64,000 nucleotides of DNA from Neorhizobium huautlense (GTDB lineage Bacteria; Pseudomonadota; Alphaproteobacteria; Rhizobiales; Rhizobiaceae): the NCBI RefSeq assembly GCF_002968575.1, contig NZ_PVBM01000004.1:186001-250000 (forward strand), in the 5' to 3' direction. This document shows positions 53,988 to 62,852 of this stretch, piece after piece (position 1 is the first letter of the stretch; the number at the start of each line of letters is the position of its first letter). The notes below the pieces were generated by a model that ran no database searches, was not told the origin of the DNA, and saw only the letters and a list, made by a program, of their open reading frames with translations. The position numbers and the translations under genes are program-made.

Positions 53988-54935
53988 ATGAAACTGAAAC
54001 TTGCCGTCTCGCTTGCCATGCTGGCTTCCGGTCTGACTGGCCCCGCTGTCGCTCAAGACAAACCCCAGTTGGCTTTCGTCGTGAACGCGGCCTCCGACTT
54101 CTGGAAACTCGCCGAAGCCGGGGTCAAGAAGGCCCAAGGGGAATTGCCGGGCTACGAACTGCAGTTCCGCTACCCGGCCCAGGGTACCGCTGCCCTGCAG
54201 AACGCCCTGATGGATGATCTTGTCGCTGCCGGTACCGATGCAATTATGATATCTTCGGCCGATCCGAAGAATTCAATCGATGCATTCAACCGCATTGCAG
54301 CGCAGGTGCCCCTGTTTACCACCGACAGCGATGCGCCCAACAGCAAGCGCATCGCCTATCTCGGCTCTTCCAACACCCAAGCAGGTGTTCAGGCCGGCGA
54401 AATCGCCGTTGCTGCGATGCCCGAAGGCGGAAAATGCACGGGTTTTGTCGGGTTCCTGGGAGCGGACAACGCAGTCGAACGTATCGCTGGCTTCCGCAAG
54501 GCCGTCGAAGGATCCGGGATCGAGCTCGTCGACGTGCGCGGAGACGACGTGGATTTTGCCCGAGCCCGGTCAAACGTCGATGACGTGCTTGCCGCAAACC
54601 CAAACATCACCTGCATGGTGGGGTTTTATTCCTATAACCCTCCCAAGATTTACGAGGCTCTCCAGGCTGCGGGCAAACTCGGAGCCATCAAGGTCATCGC
54701 ATTCGATGAGGATCCGGTTACCCTCGGAGCGGTCCGCGAAGGCAGCTTCGCCGGCACCGTCGTACAGGACCCCTACCAGTGGGGCTATCAGGGCATGCAT
54801 CTGATGGCGAAATATCTCGAAGGGGACAAGTCGGGCATTCCTGCGGATGGCCTTATAATCGTTCCGACGAAAGTCATCAAAGCATCCAATGTCGATGCCT
54901 TCGAGAAGGAACTCAAAGAGCGCATTGGCGGGTAA
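53988..54935 (+). CDS. CUT2 sugar ABC transporter substrate-binding protein (RbsB type)
   Basis: A 315-aa periplasmic binding protein with a Sec signal (MKLKLAVSLAMLASGLTGPA, cleavage after VAQ) and the family-4 core (AFVVNAASDFWKLAEAGVKK; GFLGADNAVERIAGFRKAVE). ATG 53988 is preceded by GGGAGGATGG. It heads a transporter set with the double-NBD ATPase and the permease downstream. The 129 bp to the ATPase hold only a GC-rich CGGGC/GCCCG hairpin. Confidence 0.92.
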   Translation: MKLKLAVSLAMLASGLTGPAVAQDKPQLAFVVNAASDFWKLAEAGVKKAQGELPGYELQFRYPAQGTAALQNALMDDLVAAGTDAIMISSADPKNSIDAFNRIAAQVPLFTTDSDAPNSKRIAYLGSSNTQAGVQAGEIAVAAMPEGGKCTGFVGFLGADNAVERIAGFRKAVEGSGIELVDVRGDDVDFARARSNVDDVLAANPNITCMVGFYSYNPPKIYEALQAAGKLGAIKVIAFDEDPVTLGAVREGSFAGTVVQDPYQWGYQGMHLMAKYLEGDKSGIPADGLIIVPTKVIKASNVDAFEKELKERIGG

Positions 54936-55064
54936 AACTCTTCCCGGTCGGCGCTGCGGCATTGGGCTCGGGCCTCGCCGGGCCCGGTGTGCGCTTGTCA
55001 CTTCGTATATCCGCTCAACGGGCCGAAGCATCACTGTTGCTGCAAAATCAGATGGCCACGACTT

Positions 55065-56579
55065 ATGATGACTAAAGAGGATCCGAAGCGCCCCCTGTTG
55101 GTGCTCGAGAACATTTCCAAGGCCTATACCGGCGTCGTGGCGCTCTGCAATGTGTCCATCACGGTCATGGCCGGCGAAGTGCTGGCTCTGATCGGAGAGA
55201 ATGGAGCCGGCAAATCCACACTGATGAAGATTCTTGGGGGTGTCGTCCAGCCCAGCTCGGGTCATATCATTATCGATGATGTGCGATGCGACGGATTTTC
55301 GGTGACTGAGTCCCAGTCCGCGGGGATCGCGTTCGTACATCAGGAGCTCAACGTATTCGATAATCTCGACGTGGCCGCCAACATGTTTCTGGGCCGCGAA
55401 ATACGTAAAGGTTTCCTCAGACTGCTGGATGTAAAGGCCATGCGTGCCGCAGCCGAACCGCTTTTAAGGCGCGTCGGTGCCACGTTCGAGGCCGACACCC
55501 CGGTCGCTGCTCTGTCACTCGCCGAGCGGCAATTGCTCGAGATCGCCAAGGCGCTCTCCATCAAGGCGCGCATCATCATCATGGATGAACCAACCTCCTC
55601 GCTCACCTTGTCGGAAACGAAAACGCTGATGAGCGTCGTTGCCAGCCTCAAGGCCGAGGGCATCGCGGTCATCTACATATCGCACCGCCTGAGCGAGATC
55701 GAGGAATGCGCCGACCGCGTCTTCGCTCTGCGTGACGGCAAGGCAGCCGGTGAACTCTGCAGGTCGGAGATCCATCATGATGCCATGATCCGCATGATGA
55801 TCGGGCGCGACCTTCATTCCCTGTATTCGCCGCCGTCACGCCCAGCCGGCAGGTCCATCCTGTCCTTAAGGAGTGTCAGAACCCGCGCGCGACCACGGGC
55901 CCTTGTCGACTTCGATATCCACGATGGCGAAATTCTGGGAATGGCCGGACTGGTGGGCGCGGGACGGACAGAATTGGCCGAAGCCATTTTCGGCATCGAC
56001 GCCATTGTCGAGGGTCAGATCACGCTGGCGGGCAAGCCGTTCAGGGCCGCGTCGCCGCACGACGCCATCCAGGCCGGCGTCTATCTCGTGCCGGAGGATC
56101 GGAAACGGACGGGCCTCGTGCTCGAAGCGGCCATCTGTGAAAATATCTGCCTCGCCGATCTCGCAGCCGTGTCGCGCAACGGCTTGGTTTCGCAGAGCGC
56201 TGTCAAGGCGCGTGCCGAGGATCAGCGTATAAAACTTGGAATCAGAACCACCGATGTCATGCGCAGAACCGCGGAACTCTCTGGCGGCAATCAGCAGAAG
56301 GTTGTCCTGGGCAAATGGCTTTCGATGCGACCGGCGCTGGTCATTTTTGACGAGCCCACCCGCGGCATCGATGTCGCCTCCAAGGCGGAGATCTACAGGC
56401 TCATGCGTGCTCTGACCAACGCCGGCGTCGGCGTCCTGATGATCTCCAGCGACATGGAAGAGGTGATCGGCGTGTCGGACCGTATAGTGGTATTGCGAGA
56501 AGGGGAAATCGCCGGATCGCTATCGCGGCCGGAATTCTCCGAACACAATGTTCTCAAGCTCGCTGTCGGCGCAAACTAG
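55065..56579 (+). CDS. CUT2 sugar ABC transporter ATP-binding protein, two-domain (RbsA type)
   Basis: A 504-aa protein with two NBDs. NBD1 has Walker A GENGAGKST and an ALSLAERQLLEIAKAL signature; NBD2 has the LSGGNQQKVVLGKWL signature and Walker B LVIFDEPTRGID, but its Walker A region (GLVGAGRTELAEA) is degenerate, as is usual for this family. The start is ATG 55065 or the adjacent 55068; the ribosome-binding site is weak. Confidence 0.9.
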   Translation: MMTKEDPKRPLLVLENISKAYTGVVALCNVSITVMAGEVLALIGENGAGKSTLMKILGGVVQPSSGHIIIDDVRCDGFSVTESQSAGIAFVHQELNVFDNLDVAANMFLGREIRKGFLRLLDVKAMRAAAEPLLRRVGATFEADTPVAALSLAERQLLEIAKALSIKARIIIMDEPTSSLTLSETKTLMSVVASLKAEGIAVIYISHRLSEIEECADRVFALRDGKAAGELCRSEIHHDAMIRMMIGRDLHSLYSPPSRPAGRSILSLRSVRTRARPRALVDFDIHDGEILGMAGLVGAGRTELAEAIFGIDAIVEGQITLAGKPFRAASPHDAIQAGVYLVPEDRKRTGLVLEAAICENICLADLAAVSRNGLVSQSAVKARAEDQRIKLGIRTTDVMRRTAELSGGNQQKVVLGKWLSMRPALVIFDEPTRGIDVASKAEIYRLMRALTNAGVGVLMISSDMEEVIGVSDRIVVLREGEIAGSLSRPEFSEHNVLKLAVGAN

Positions 56580-56590
56580 GAAACAGACCG

Positions 56591-57622
56591 ATGCATAAAA
56601 AAGATTTGGGATTGGCAGTCCTGATCATAATTGTTGGAACGGTCGTTTACCTGCGGAATCCGCTATTCCTCTCGCCGATCAATCTGGGCAATACGGCAAA
56701 CCTCATCGGTCTGTTTGGTCTCTTCGCCATCGGACAAGGCTTTGTCATCATGACGGGTGGTATCGACCTCTCGGTCGGCTCGATGATAGCACTGCTTGGC
56801 GTCCTATTTGTCGACATGGTGGGAAAGTTCGGCGTCCCGTGGCCGGTGGCAATTCTTGCCGTCCTCGTGATCGGAACGCTTCTTGGGCTGGCTCATGGGC
56901 TGCTAATCACCAAGCTCAAGATGCAACCCTTCGTCGTGACGCTGTGCGGCCTGCTGATCTATCGCGGCGCCGCGCGCGGCTATACGGGAGAAGCCACTGC
57001 CGGCTTTCCCTTCGGCACCAGGTATCCCGCGCTGGAATGGCTGACGATCGGGCGCACTTTTGGAGTTCCACACTCCTTTTATGCCATGATAGTCATCGGC
57101 ATAATCTGTTGGTTCCTGCTTCATCGCTCGGTCTTTGGCCGACATTTGCAGGCTGTGGGCAAGAATGAGGACGCAGCGCGCTACTCTGGCATCCGCACCG
57201 GTTTCGTTATCACGACCGCCTATGTGATCTGCGCGGTGCTGACCGCCGTTGCTGCGGTTTACTTCGCCATGTTCACCAGATCGGTGCAGCCCTCGTCGCA
57301 TGGCAACTTCTACGAACTCTACGCAATTGCCGCCGCCGTCCTCGGCGGCTTCTCGCTTCGTGGCGGAGAAGGCTCGATCATCGGCGTCGTGTTGGGGGCG
57401 GTCCTGCTTCAGGAATTGCAGAACCTCGTCAATCTTTTAGGCATCCCCTCATCGCTGAACTTCGCGGTAATGGGAACGGTGATTCTCGCCGGGGTTCTCG
57501 CAGATCAGCAGTTCAACCGCTATCGGGCCAAGCGAAGGGCCGCAATGGCGCTCGGCATACTGAACAGGCAAGCCTCCCCGCCCCCACAGGCGGACAGCTA
57601 TCCATCGGGCCACCATAACTAA
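56591..57622 (+). CDS. CUT2 sugar ABC transporter permease (RbsC type)
   Basis: A 343-aa BPD_transp_2 permease with the motif GQGFVIMTGGIDLSVGSMIA and late GGFSLRGGEGSIIGVVLGA. It follows the ATPase by 11 bp with AGGAAA before ATG, and is the last gene of the + operon. The 91-bp gap to the convergent methyltransferase gene has only a weak GGCG/CGCC hairpin. Confidence 0.92.
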   Translation: MHKKDLGLAVLIIIVGTVVYLRNPLFLSPINLGNTANLIGLFGLFAIGQGFVIMTGGIDLSVGSMIALLGVLFVDMVGKFGVPWPVAILAVLVIGTLLGLAHGLLITKLKMQPFVVTLCGLLIYRGAARGYTGEATAGFPFGTRYPALEWLTIGRTFGVPHSFYAMIVIGIICWFLLHRSVFGRHLQAVGKNEDAARYSGIRTGFVITTAYVICAVLTAVAAVYFAMFTRSVQPSSHGNFYELYAIAAAVLGGFSLRGGEGSIIGVVLGAVLLQELQNLVNLLGIPSSLNFAVMGTVILAGVLADQQFNRYRAKRRAAMALGILNRQASPPPQADSYPSGHHN

Positions 57623-57713
57623 CGAATTGCGAGATCGCCTGCCGGCGTGCATTCGCCAGCACAAAAGATGGCTGAAGCCGCTCCTTTCGATATCAGGATC
57701 CTCCCCGATGCCC

Positions 57714-58469
57714 CTAAGTTTGAGGGGGCGGTCCGACCATGTAATGCCTCTCACCGCGCCGGCAGAGGTAAACTTCGCGTTCCGGATTAGCCTCAATAAC
57801 GAAGCCCGAACTACGAAGCATTGCCTCCATTGCGGCCTTGTTGGGAATGAACCAGTTGGTCGGGTCGGAGGCGTAGCGTTCTTCGATGAAAAAGAGCTTC
57901 GGATAGTCCGGGCGATCGAAGACCGCCCATTCTGAAAAATCATAGTCTTCCTGGAGATCGGGGGTGCGTTCGTCCCCCCGCTGAAGACACTGAAAAAGCA
58001 TCAGATCTCCAACGACGTGTTCGTAAAGCAGGTCAAGCGCCAGGAGCGGATGGCGAAGGTGGTAGAGCACCCCCATGAAAATCACCAGGTCGAACTTTTC
58101 GTTCAATTTGCCGACTTCATAGATCGACATCTGCCGGAACTCGACATCGAGCCCGCTATGTTCGGCAGCAAAGTGGGCCTGGCGGAGATAGTGAGGATCG
58201 GAGTCGATGCCCAGCACGCGGCCGGCATTTCGTCGTTTCATTTCCAGCGAATAAAATCCGGCATTGCAGCCGATATCGAGAACGCTGCGCCCTTCCAGAT
58301 CGTCTGGAAGGGCGTGCTGAAAATTTTTCCACTTGAAGGCCGGATAATCCCCGAGAAAGTGGTCCGGTGCGGTCTCGACGCCTTGAATCCGCATGTTGTG
58401 GAACCAGGGACCGAGCTCGGCGATCTCGCGTTGCAGGCTGTGGCTCTCCCTGCTCTTTCTTGCCTCCAC
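57714..58469 (-). CDS. Class I SAM-dependent methyltransferase of the glycosyltransferase operon
   Basis: A 251-aa methyltransferase with motif I VLDIGCNAGFYSLEM (63-77) and an acidic residue after the second strand (VLGIDSD). It resembles the DUF1698/CmoB-like methyltransferases that recur beside glycosyltransferases. GTG 58469 lies 2 bp past the SDR stop and is the only plausible start near the expected N-terminus; earlier codons overlap the SDR gene. It is the last gene of the minus-strand glycan operon and probably methylates a sugar. Confidence 0.8.
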   Translation of the reverse strand: MEARKSRESHSLQREIAELGPWFHNMRIQGVETAPDHFLGDYPAFKWKNFQHALPDDLEGRSVLDIGCNAGFYSLEMKRRNAGRVLGIDSDPHYLRQAHFAAEHSGLDVEFRQMSIYEVGKLNEKFDLVIFMGVLYHLRHPLLALDLLYEHVVGDLMLFQCLQRGDERTPDLQEDYDFSEWAVFDRPDYPKLFFIEERYASDPTNWFIPNKAAMEAMLRSSGFVIEANPEREVYLCRRGERHYMVGPPPQT

Positions 58470-58471
58470 CC

Positions 58472-59509
58472 TTAAGCCCTCACATCCATTTCGTAAGCAG
58501 ATGATTGCCGAACGGCCTGCCAGGACGGTTTTCCGGCACCAGTTCCAAGCACGACCGTGAACCAGTCCGCGGTGTGCCGCAGCCCTTCCGAAAGAGGGAC
58601 CTTTGGCTCCCATCCGAGGAGTTCCTTGGCGCGTAAAATGTCCGGGCGACGCCGTTGCGGATCATCCGCGGGCAAAGGTTTATAAACCGGCTTGGCCATG
58701 GTGGGTGCGATTGCCATCACCATCTCGGCAAGTTCGTTGATGGTGAATTCGCCCGGATTGCCGAGATTGACCGGCATGCCGGGATTCGGATCGACATCCA
58801 TCAACGCCATCAAACCCCTGACAAGATCGCTGACGTAACAAAATGAGCGGGTCTGCTCGCCGGTGCCGTAGATGGTAAGCGGCTTGCCCGAAATCGCCTG
58901 GACGAGAAGGTTGGAAATGATGCGACCATCGTTCGGCTGCATGCGCGGTCCGTAGGTGTTGAAAATCCTGGCGACACGAACATCGACCCTTTCCGCCCGG
59001 AGCATGTCGAAGCAAAGGGCCTCGGCCGCCCGTTTGCCTTCGTCGTAGCAGGCGCGAGGGCCGATGCAATTGACATTGCCGCGGTAATCCTCACGCTGGG
59101 GGTGTTCCACCGGGTCCCCGTAAACCTCGCTTGTTGAAGCCTGCAGGAATGAAGCGCCATCCCGTTCCGCAAGCGCCAGCAGGTTTCCGGTGCCCGCAAC
59201 GCAGGTCATCATCGTATGGACGGGATCGGCTTGATACTGGGGCGGTGAGGCCGCGCAAGCGAGGTTGTAGATCTGATCCAAGGGCTCGTCGATCTCGTGG
59301 AATTCGCAGATATCCTTCTCGATCAGCCGAAAGCCGGGATGGTTCATCAGCGGGCGGATATTGTCTTTCGAACCGGTAATATAACTGTCGACGCATATCA
59401 CCCGATCGCCGCGCGCAAGCAGGGCGTCGCAGAGATGCGAACCGACAAAGCCGGCCCCTCCGGCGACAAGAACGGTTTTACCATTTCCGGTTCCGGTTCT
59501 TTGCAGCAT
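58472..59509 (-). CDS. UDP-glucuronate decarboxylase-like extended SDR (UDP-xylose synthase type)
   Basis: A 345-aa SDR with GGAGFVG (17-23), ASTSEVYGDP (124-133), Y155-x3-K159 (CYDEGKR) and the ARIFNTYGPRM block that characterises UDP-xylose synthases. It would convert UDP-glucuronate to UDP-xylose with NAD+. Related members of the same subfamily are 4-epimerases or dTDP-glucose dehydratases, so the sugar is not certain. AGGAG precedes the ATG, and the gene follows the CgeB-type gene by 10 bp. Confidence 0.87.
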   Translation of the reverse strand: MLQRTGTGNGKTVLVAGGAGFVGSHLCDALLARGDRVICVDSYITGSKDNIRPLMNHPGFRLIEKDICEFHEIDEPLDQIYNLACAASPPQYQADPVHTMMTCVAGTGNLLALAERDGASFLQASTSEVYGDPVEHPQREDYRGNVNCIGPRACYDEGKRAAEALCFDMLRAERVDVRVARIFNTYGPRMQPNDGRIISNLLVQAISGKPLTIYGTGEQTRSFCYVSDLVRGLMALMDVDPNPGMPVNLGNPGEFTINELAEMVMAIAPTMAKPVYKPLPADDPQRRRPDILRAKELLGWEPKVPLSEGLRHTADWFTVVLGTGAGKPSWQAVRQSSAYEMDVRA

Positions 59510-59519
59510 TACAATCTCC

Positions 59520-60635
59520 TCAAGCTGAAACGGGCTGAAATGTGGATTCTGTTCGGGACATTCGCTGAGGCCAATCTCCGAGAGCCGCTATAAGTTCGCG
59601 GGCGCGGGCAATCCCGGTATGGCTCTGCACGACCACACTCCTCGCGTTTTTGGCTAGCGACCGGCGGTGCCCCTCATCCAATCCTGTGAGCGCCTCGACC
59701 GCATCCTCCGTCCGCTTGGCGACGATGATCGCTTCGCTGTCAGGCAAAAGCTCATCAAGTCCTCGCCAATGGTCGCTAATGATCGGGGTTTCGCATGCGG
59801 CAGCCTCGAAAAGCCTGACACTCGGCGACCAGCCGGCTGCAATCATGTCCGACCGGGTGACATTGAGCGTGAAGCGTTGCCGGCTGTAGAAGCTCGCATG
59901 CTCGCTCGGCGGAAGGTGCTCGATACGTTCGACATTAGCCGGCCAGTCGATCTCATGGGGATATTGCGGCCCAGCCACCACAAACCGCAGTCGCGGCAGT
60001 CGCCTGGCCGGTTCAATGAGAAGCCTCTCCAGTGTCGGTTGGCGATCCGGGCTGTATGTACCAAGATAACCGAGATCCCAGCGGAAGGCCTCCTGGGTAT
60101 TATGATACCTTTCAACATCCACAGAACAGTAGAGGGCTACCGCCTTCCTTGCTCCATATCGCTGTTCCAGACGCGGAAGAACCTCTCCTCCAGAGAAGGA
60201 GAAATAGGCATCGAAGAGGGGAATCTGCCGCCGGGCAAGATATTCCTCATCACCTCGATCGAGCTTCGCGAGCGTAACGGGAGTATCGATATCGTAGAAG
60301 CAAAACCGCTTGGGCTGCAATGCGGCGACTGCATCAATGACCGCCACTCCTTCCGGCACATAGGAGCCGATAATCACCGCGTCCGCATTATGAAGGCGGC
60401 CTGCATGGGAGCCGATCATTCCAGCAATATCGGAATAGTAGGCGAGTTCGCAGAAGTCGGGATCCGGCAGGTCGCGCCTTGTGGCATACCAGGGCACGTC
60501 CCGTTCGAGGAACAGCACCCGGTGCCCGCCCGCCTGCAATCCACGGATCAGCGCGCGAAAGGTCGTGGCATGGCCATTGCCCCAGGAGGAGGAGAGCGAG
60601 AGACCGAGGAAAACGATGTTCAATGGCTTTGTCAT
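59520..60635 (-). CDS. CgeB-family glycosyltransferase-like protein 1
   Basis: A 371-aa protein of the CgeB/GT-B group. The start (LNIVFLGLSLSSSWGNGHAT) and the C-terminal donor-site region (LFEAAACETPIISDHWRGLD) fit the Glyco_trans_1_2-type domain. It is a clear homologue of the next two genes. The start overlaps the upstream gene by ATGA, so the three are translationally coupled. The sugar donor and acceptor are unknown. Confidence 0.83.
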   Translation of the reverse strand: MTKPLNIVFLGLSLSSSWGNGHATTFRALIRGLQAGGHRVLFLERDVPWYATRRDLPDPDFCELAYYSDIAGMIGSHAGRLHNADAVIIGSYVPEGVAVIDAVAALQPKRFCFYDIDTPVTLAKLDRGDEEYLARRQIPLFDAYFSFSGGEVLPRLEQRYGARKAVALYCSVDVERYHNTQEAFRWDLGYLGTYSPDRQPTLERLLIEPARRLPRLRFVVAGPQYPHEIDWPANVERIEHLPPSEHASFYSRQRFTLNVTRSDMIAAGWSPSVRLFEAAACETPIISDHWRGLDELLPDSEAIIVAKRTEDAVEALTGLDEGHRRSLAKNARSVVVQSHTGIARARELIAALGDWPQRMSRTESTFQPVSA

Positions 60636-61723
60636 TCAGCCGCCTCCATCCGGGCACCGGCATGGGCGCGGAAGATCGCATCCACCTCTTCGGCACGATG
60701 GGCATAGGTGTGATCGGCAAGTACCCGTGCAAGCGCCCTCTCACCAATCGTCTTTGCTCTTTCCTGCGTGAGGCCGGAGAGAATATCGGCAACGTCGCGG
60801 CCGTCGCGTGCGACCAGGATTTCCTCCTCAGGCTTGAGGAACAAGTCGATGCCTTCCCAATGATCGGTAATCAGACAAGCTCCCGCCCCAGCCGCCTCGA
60901 AAACACGCGTTGCCGGCGAAAACCCGTTTTCCGCCATGCTGGCACGAGAAATATTGAGAACGGCCTTCGGCGTGACATTGAAGGCGTTGTGGTCTCGGGT
61001 GGAAACGTGCCCGATATATTTTACGTTCGAAGACTTCGGCTTTTCTTCCCAGCCGGAGCCGCCAAGCAGAAACGTCTGACCTGGGAGTTGGGCAGCCGGT
61101 TCGAAGAAAAACTGCTCTACCCGCGCCTCGCGGTCCGGCAGGCGATTGCCGAGAAAACCGAGATCGGCGGAAAAGCGTGGATCCTGTGGCGCCGGATGAT
61201 GGGTTTCGGGATCGAGAGCGTTGTAAATCGGCACACAATTTGCCGCGCCCATGGAGCGATAAGCGTTCACGACGGGTTCGCCGCCCCCATAGGTGAGCAC
61301 AAGATCGATGTCGCTCAAGGCCTTGCGAAGCGGCTGATCCGGAGCGGCCCGCAAGTCGGCAAGCGTGGCCGGCGCATCAACGTCCCAGAATATTTTTAGG
61401 GCCGTCTGGCGTGCATTCTGGAGAACCCTCTCAAGGAGGCGATCATCTTCGAAACCGACGCCGCTCGCCTTGACGACGATATCCGCCTCGGCAGCTTCGG
61501 CAGTCACCGCGTTCAAGGCATCCACCGTGCCCTCGTAGACAACCACCCTGCACCATTCCGGTGGATCGATATCCCGGTTCTTCTGGCGATCGAAGACATC
61601 CGGTTCATAGAAGGTGATGTCGTAACCTTTGTCCGCCAGGGCTCTCAACAGACCGCGATAATAGGTGGCAGCGCCATTCCAGTAGGCGGATACGAGGCTT
61701 GATCCATAAAAGGCAATCTTCAT
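60632..61723 (-). CDS. CgeB-family glycosyltransferase-like protein 2
   Basis: A 363-aa CgeB-family protein. N-terminal MKIAFYGSSLVSAYWNGAAT and C-terminal VFEAAGAGACLITDHWEGID align by eye with the same positions of protein 1. ATG 61723 overlaps the upstream stop by ATGA; the longer open frame upstream lies inside the third CgeB gene. Confidence 0.83.
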   Translation of the reverse strand: MKIAFYGSSLVSAYWNGAATYYRGLLRALADKGYDITFYEPDVFDRQKNRDIDPPEWCRVVVYEGTVDALNAVTAEAAEADIVVKASGVGFEDDRLLERVLQNARQTALKIFWDVDAPATLADLRAAPDQPLRKALSDIDLVLTYGGGEPVVNAYRSMGAANCVPIYNALDPETHHPAPQDPRFSADLGFLGNRLPDREARVEQFFFEPAAQLPGQTFLLGGSGWEEKPKSSNVKYIGHVSTRDHNAFNVTPKAVLNISRASMAENGFSPATRVFEAAGAGACLITDHWEGIDLFLKPEEEILVARDGRDVADILSGLTQERAKTIGERALARVLADHTYAHRAEEVDAIFRAHAGARMEAAE

Positions 61724-62850
61724 TCCGCGGCCTCCCTGACAGCGAGCTTCTGGGTCACCCTCTGCGTTCCGCATGCGGCCAGTATGGAAAACAGCTCATC
61801 GACACGATGGCGGCAGGTGTGGCGCGCGCGGATGGTTTCGAGGCCCGATGACACGAGCGAGGCGGACAGGCCGGAGTCGGATAAAACGTCGCGAAGCAGT
61901 TGCATCATCTCTTCCCCGTCGCGCGCGATGAGATAATCGCTGCCGGGCCGAAAGAGATTTTCGGCATCGTTCCAGAAGGCGGAGATCAGGGGAACGCCAC
62001 AGGCCAGGGCCTCAAAGACGCGGATGGTCGGAATGCCGGGAAGATTTTCGACATAAGGTCGACGAGGGATGTGAACCGTCACCTTGTTCTGAGCAAAGGC
62101 CCGCGGTGCCTCAGCATTGGCGATCCAGCCTCCATAAGCGATCCCTGCCTCTTCGAGCGCTTGCAGCGCATGGCCGGGATAGCGCACGCCGCGTACCGTC
62201 GTCTTCAGGCCAAGTCGCCGGGACGGTTGCACGAGATATTCCATGATTTCGGCGGATCGTTCGTTGTCGCCCCAGTTGCCGATCCAGATCAGGTCGCCGA
62301 CCTTTTCGATCTGCGGCAAGGGACGGAAAAGTGTATCGTCCGCAGCCTCGTGCCAGGTAAAGACGGACTTGCCCCAGCCGGCTTTGAGATAGCGTTCGCG
62401 CAGGGTTTCACCAAAAGCTAGAACGCCGTCGTAATCGCTGAGTTTGAGGCCGGCTATATCCCCCTCGGCCGATACCGCGCGGTGATGGGTATCGTGGAAG
62501 AGCAGCGTAAATTTGCCGCCGTCGCGGCGAGCCCTTCCGATCCGTTCCACCAGTGCCGGTTCGGTCCATTCGTGGACAATTACGACATCGGCATTAGCAA
62601 TCGCCTCTTCGTGCTCGAAATTGCTGCCGTAGACATAGGTTTGAAGTTCGGGGAAATTTTCATGGAATTTCTCGATCGCCATCGGCCCCTGATCTTCGAC
62701 CAGACTGGTGCGGCTCCAGGCGTTTTCCGGTTCGAGCGCGAATGCTCGATGCCCTCGGCGGATGAGATCGCGCATCACGCCCCGGAGGAAATGAGCGTTT
62801 CCATGATTCCAGTCCGAAATCAGGGAATGGGTATAAAAGATGAACTTCAT
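61720..62850 (-). CDS. CgeB-family glycosyltransferase-like protein 3
   Basis: A 376-aa CgeB-family protein with N-terminal MKFIFYTHSLISDWNHGNAH and C-terminal VFEALACGVPLISAFWNDAE. ATG 62850 has CGGAG 6 bp upstream; a GTG at 62856 overlapping the upstream stop (GTGA) is an alternative. It is more diverged than proteins 1 and 2 are from each other. Confidence 0.83.
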   Translation of the reverse strand: MKFIFYTHSLISDWNHGNAHFLRGVMRDLIRRGHRAFALEPENAWSRTSLVEDQGPMAIEKFHENFPELQTYVYGSNFEHEEAIANADVVIVHEWTEPALVERIGRARRDGGKFTLLFHDTHHRAVSAEGDIAGLKLSDYDGVLAFGETLRERYLKAGWGKSVFTWHEAADDTLFRPLPQIEKVGDLIWIGNWGDNERSAEIMEYLVQPSRRLGLKTTVRGVRYPGHALQALEEAGIAYGGWIANAEAPRAFAQNKVTVHIPRRPYVENLPGIPTIRVFEALACGVPLISAFWNDAENLFRPGSDYLIARDGEEMMQLLRDVLSDSGLSASLVSSGLETIRARHTCRHRVDELFSILAACGTQRVTQKLAVREAAE

Positions 62851-62852
62851 GA

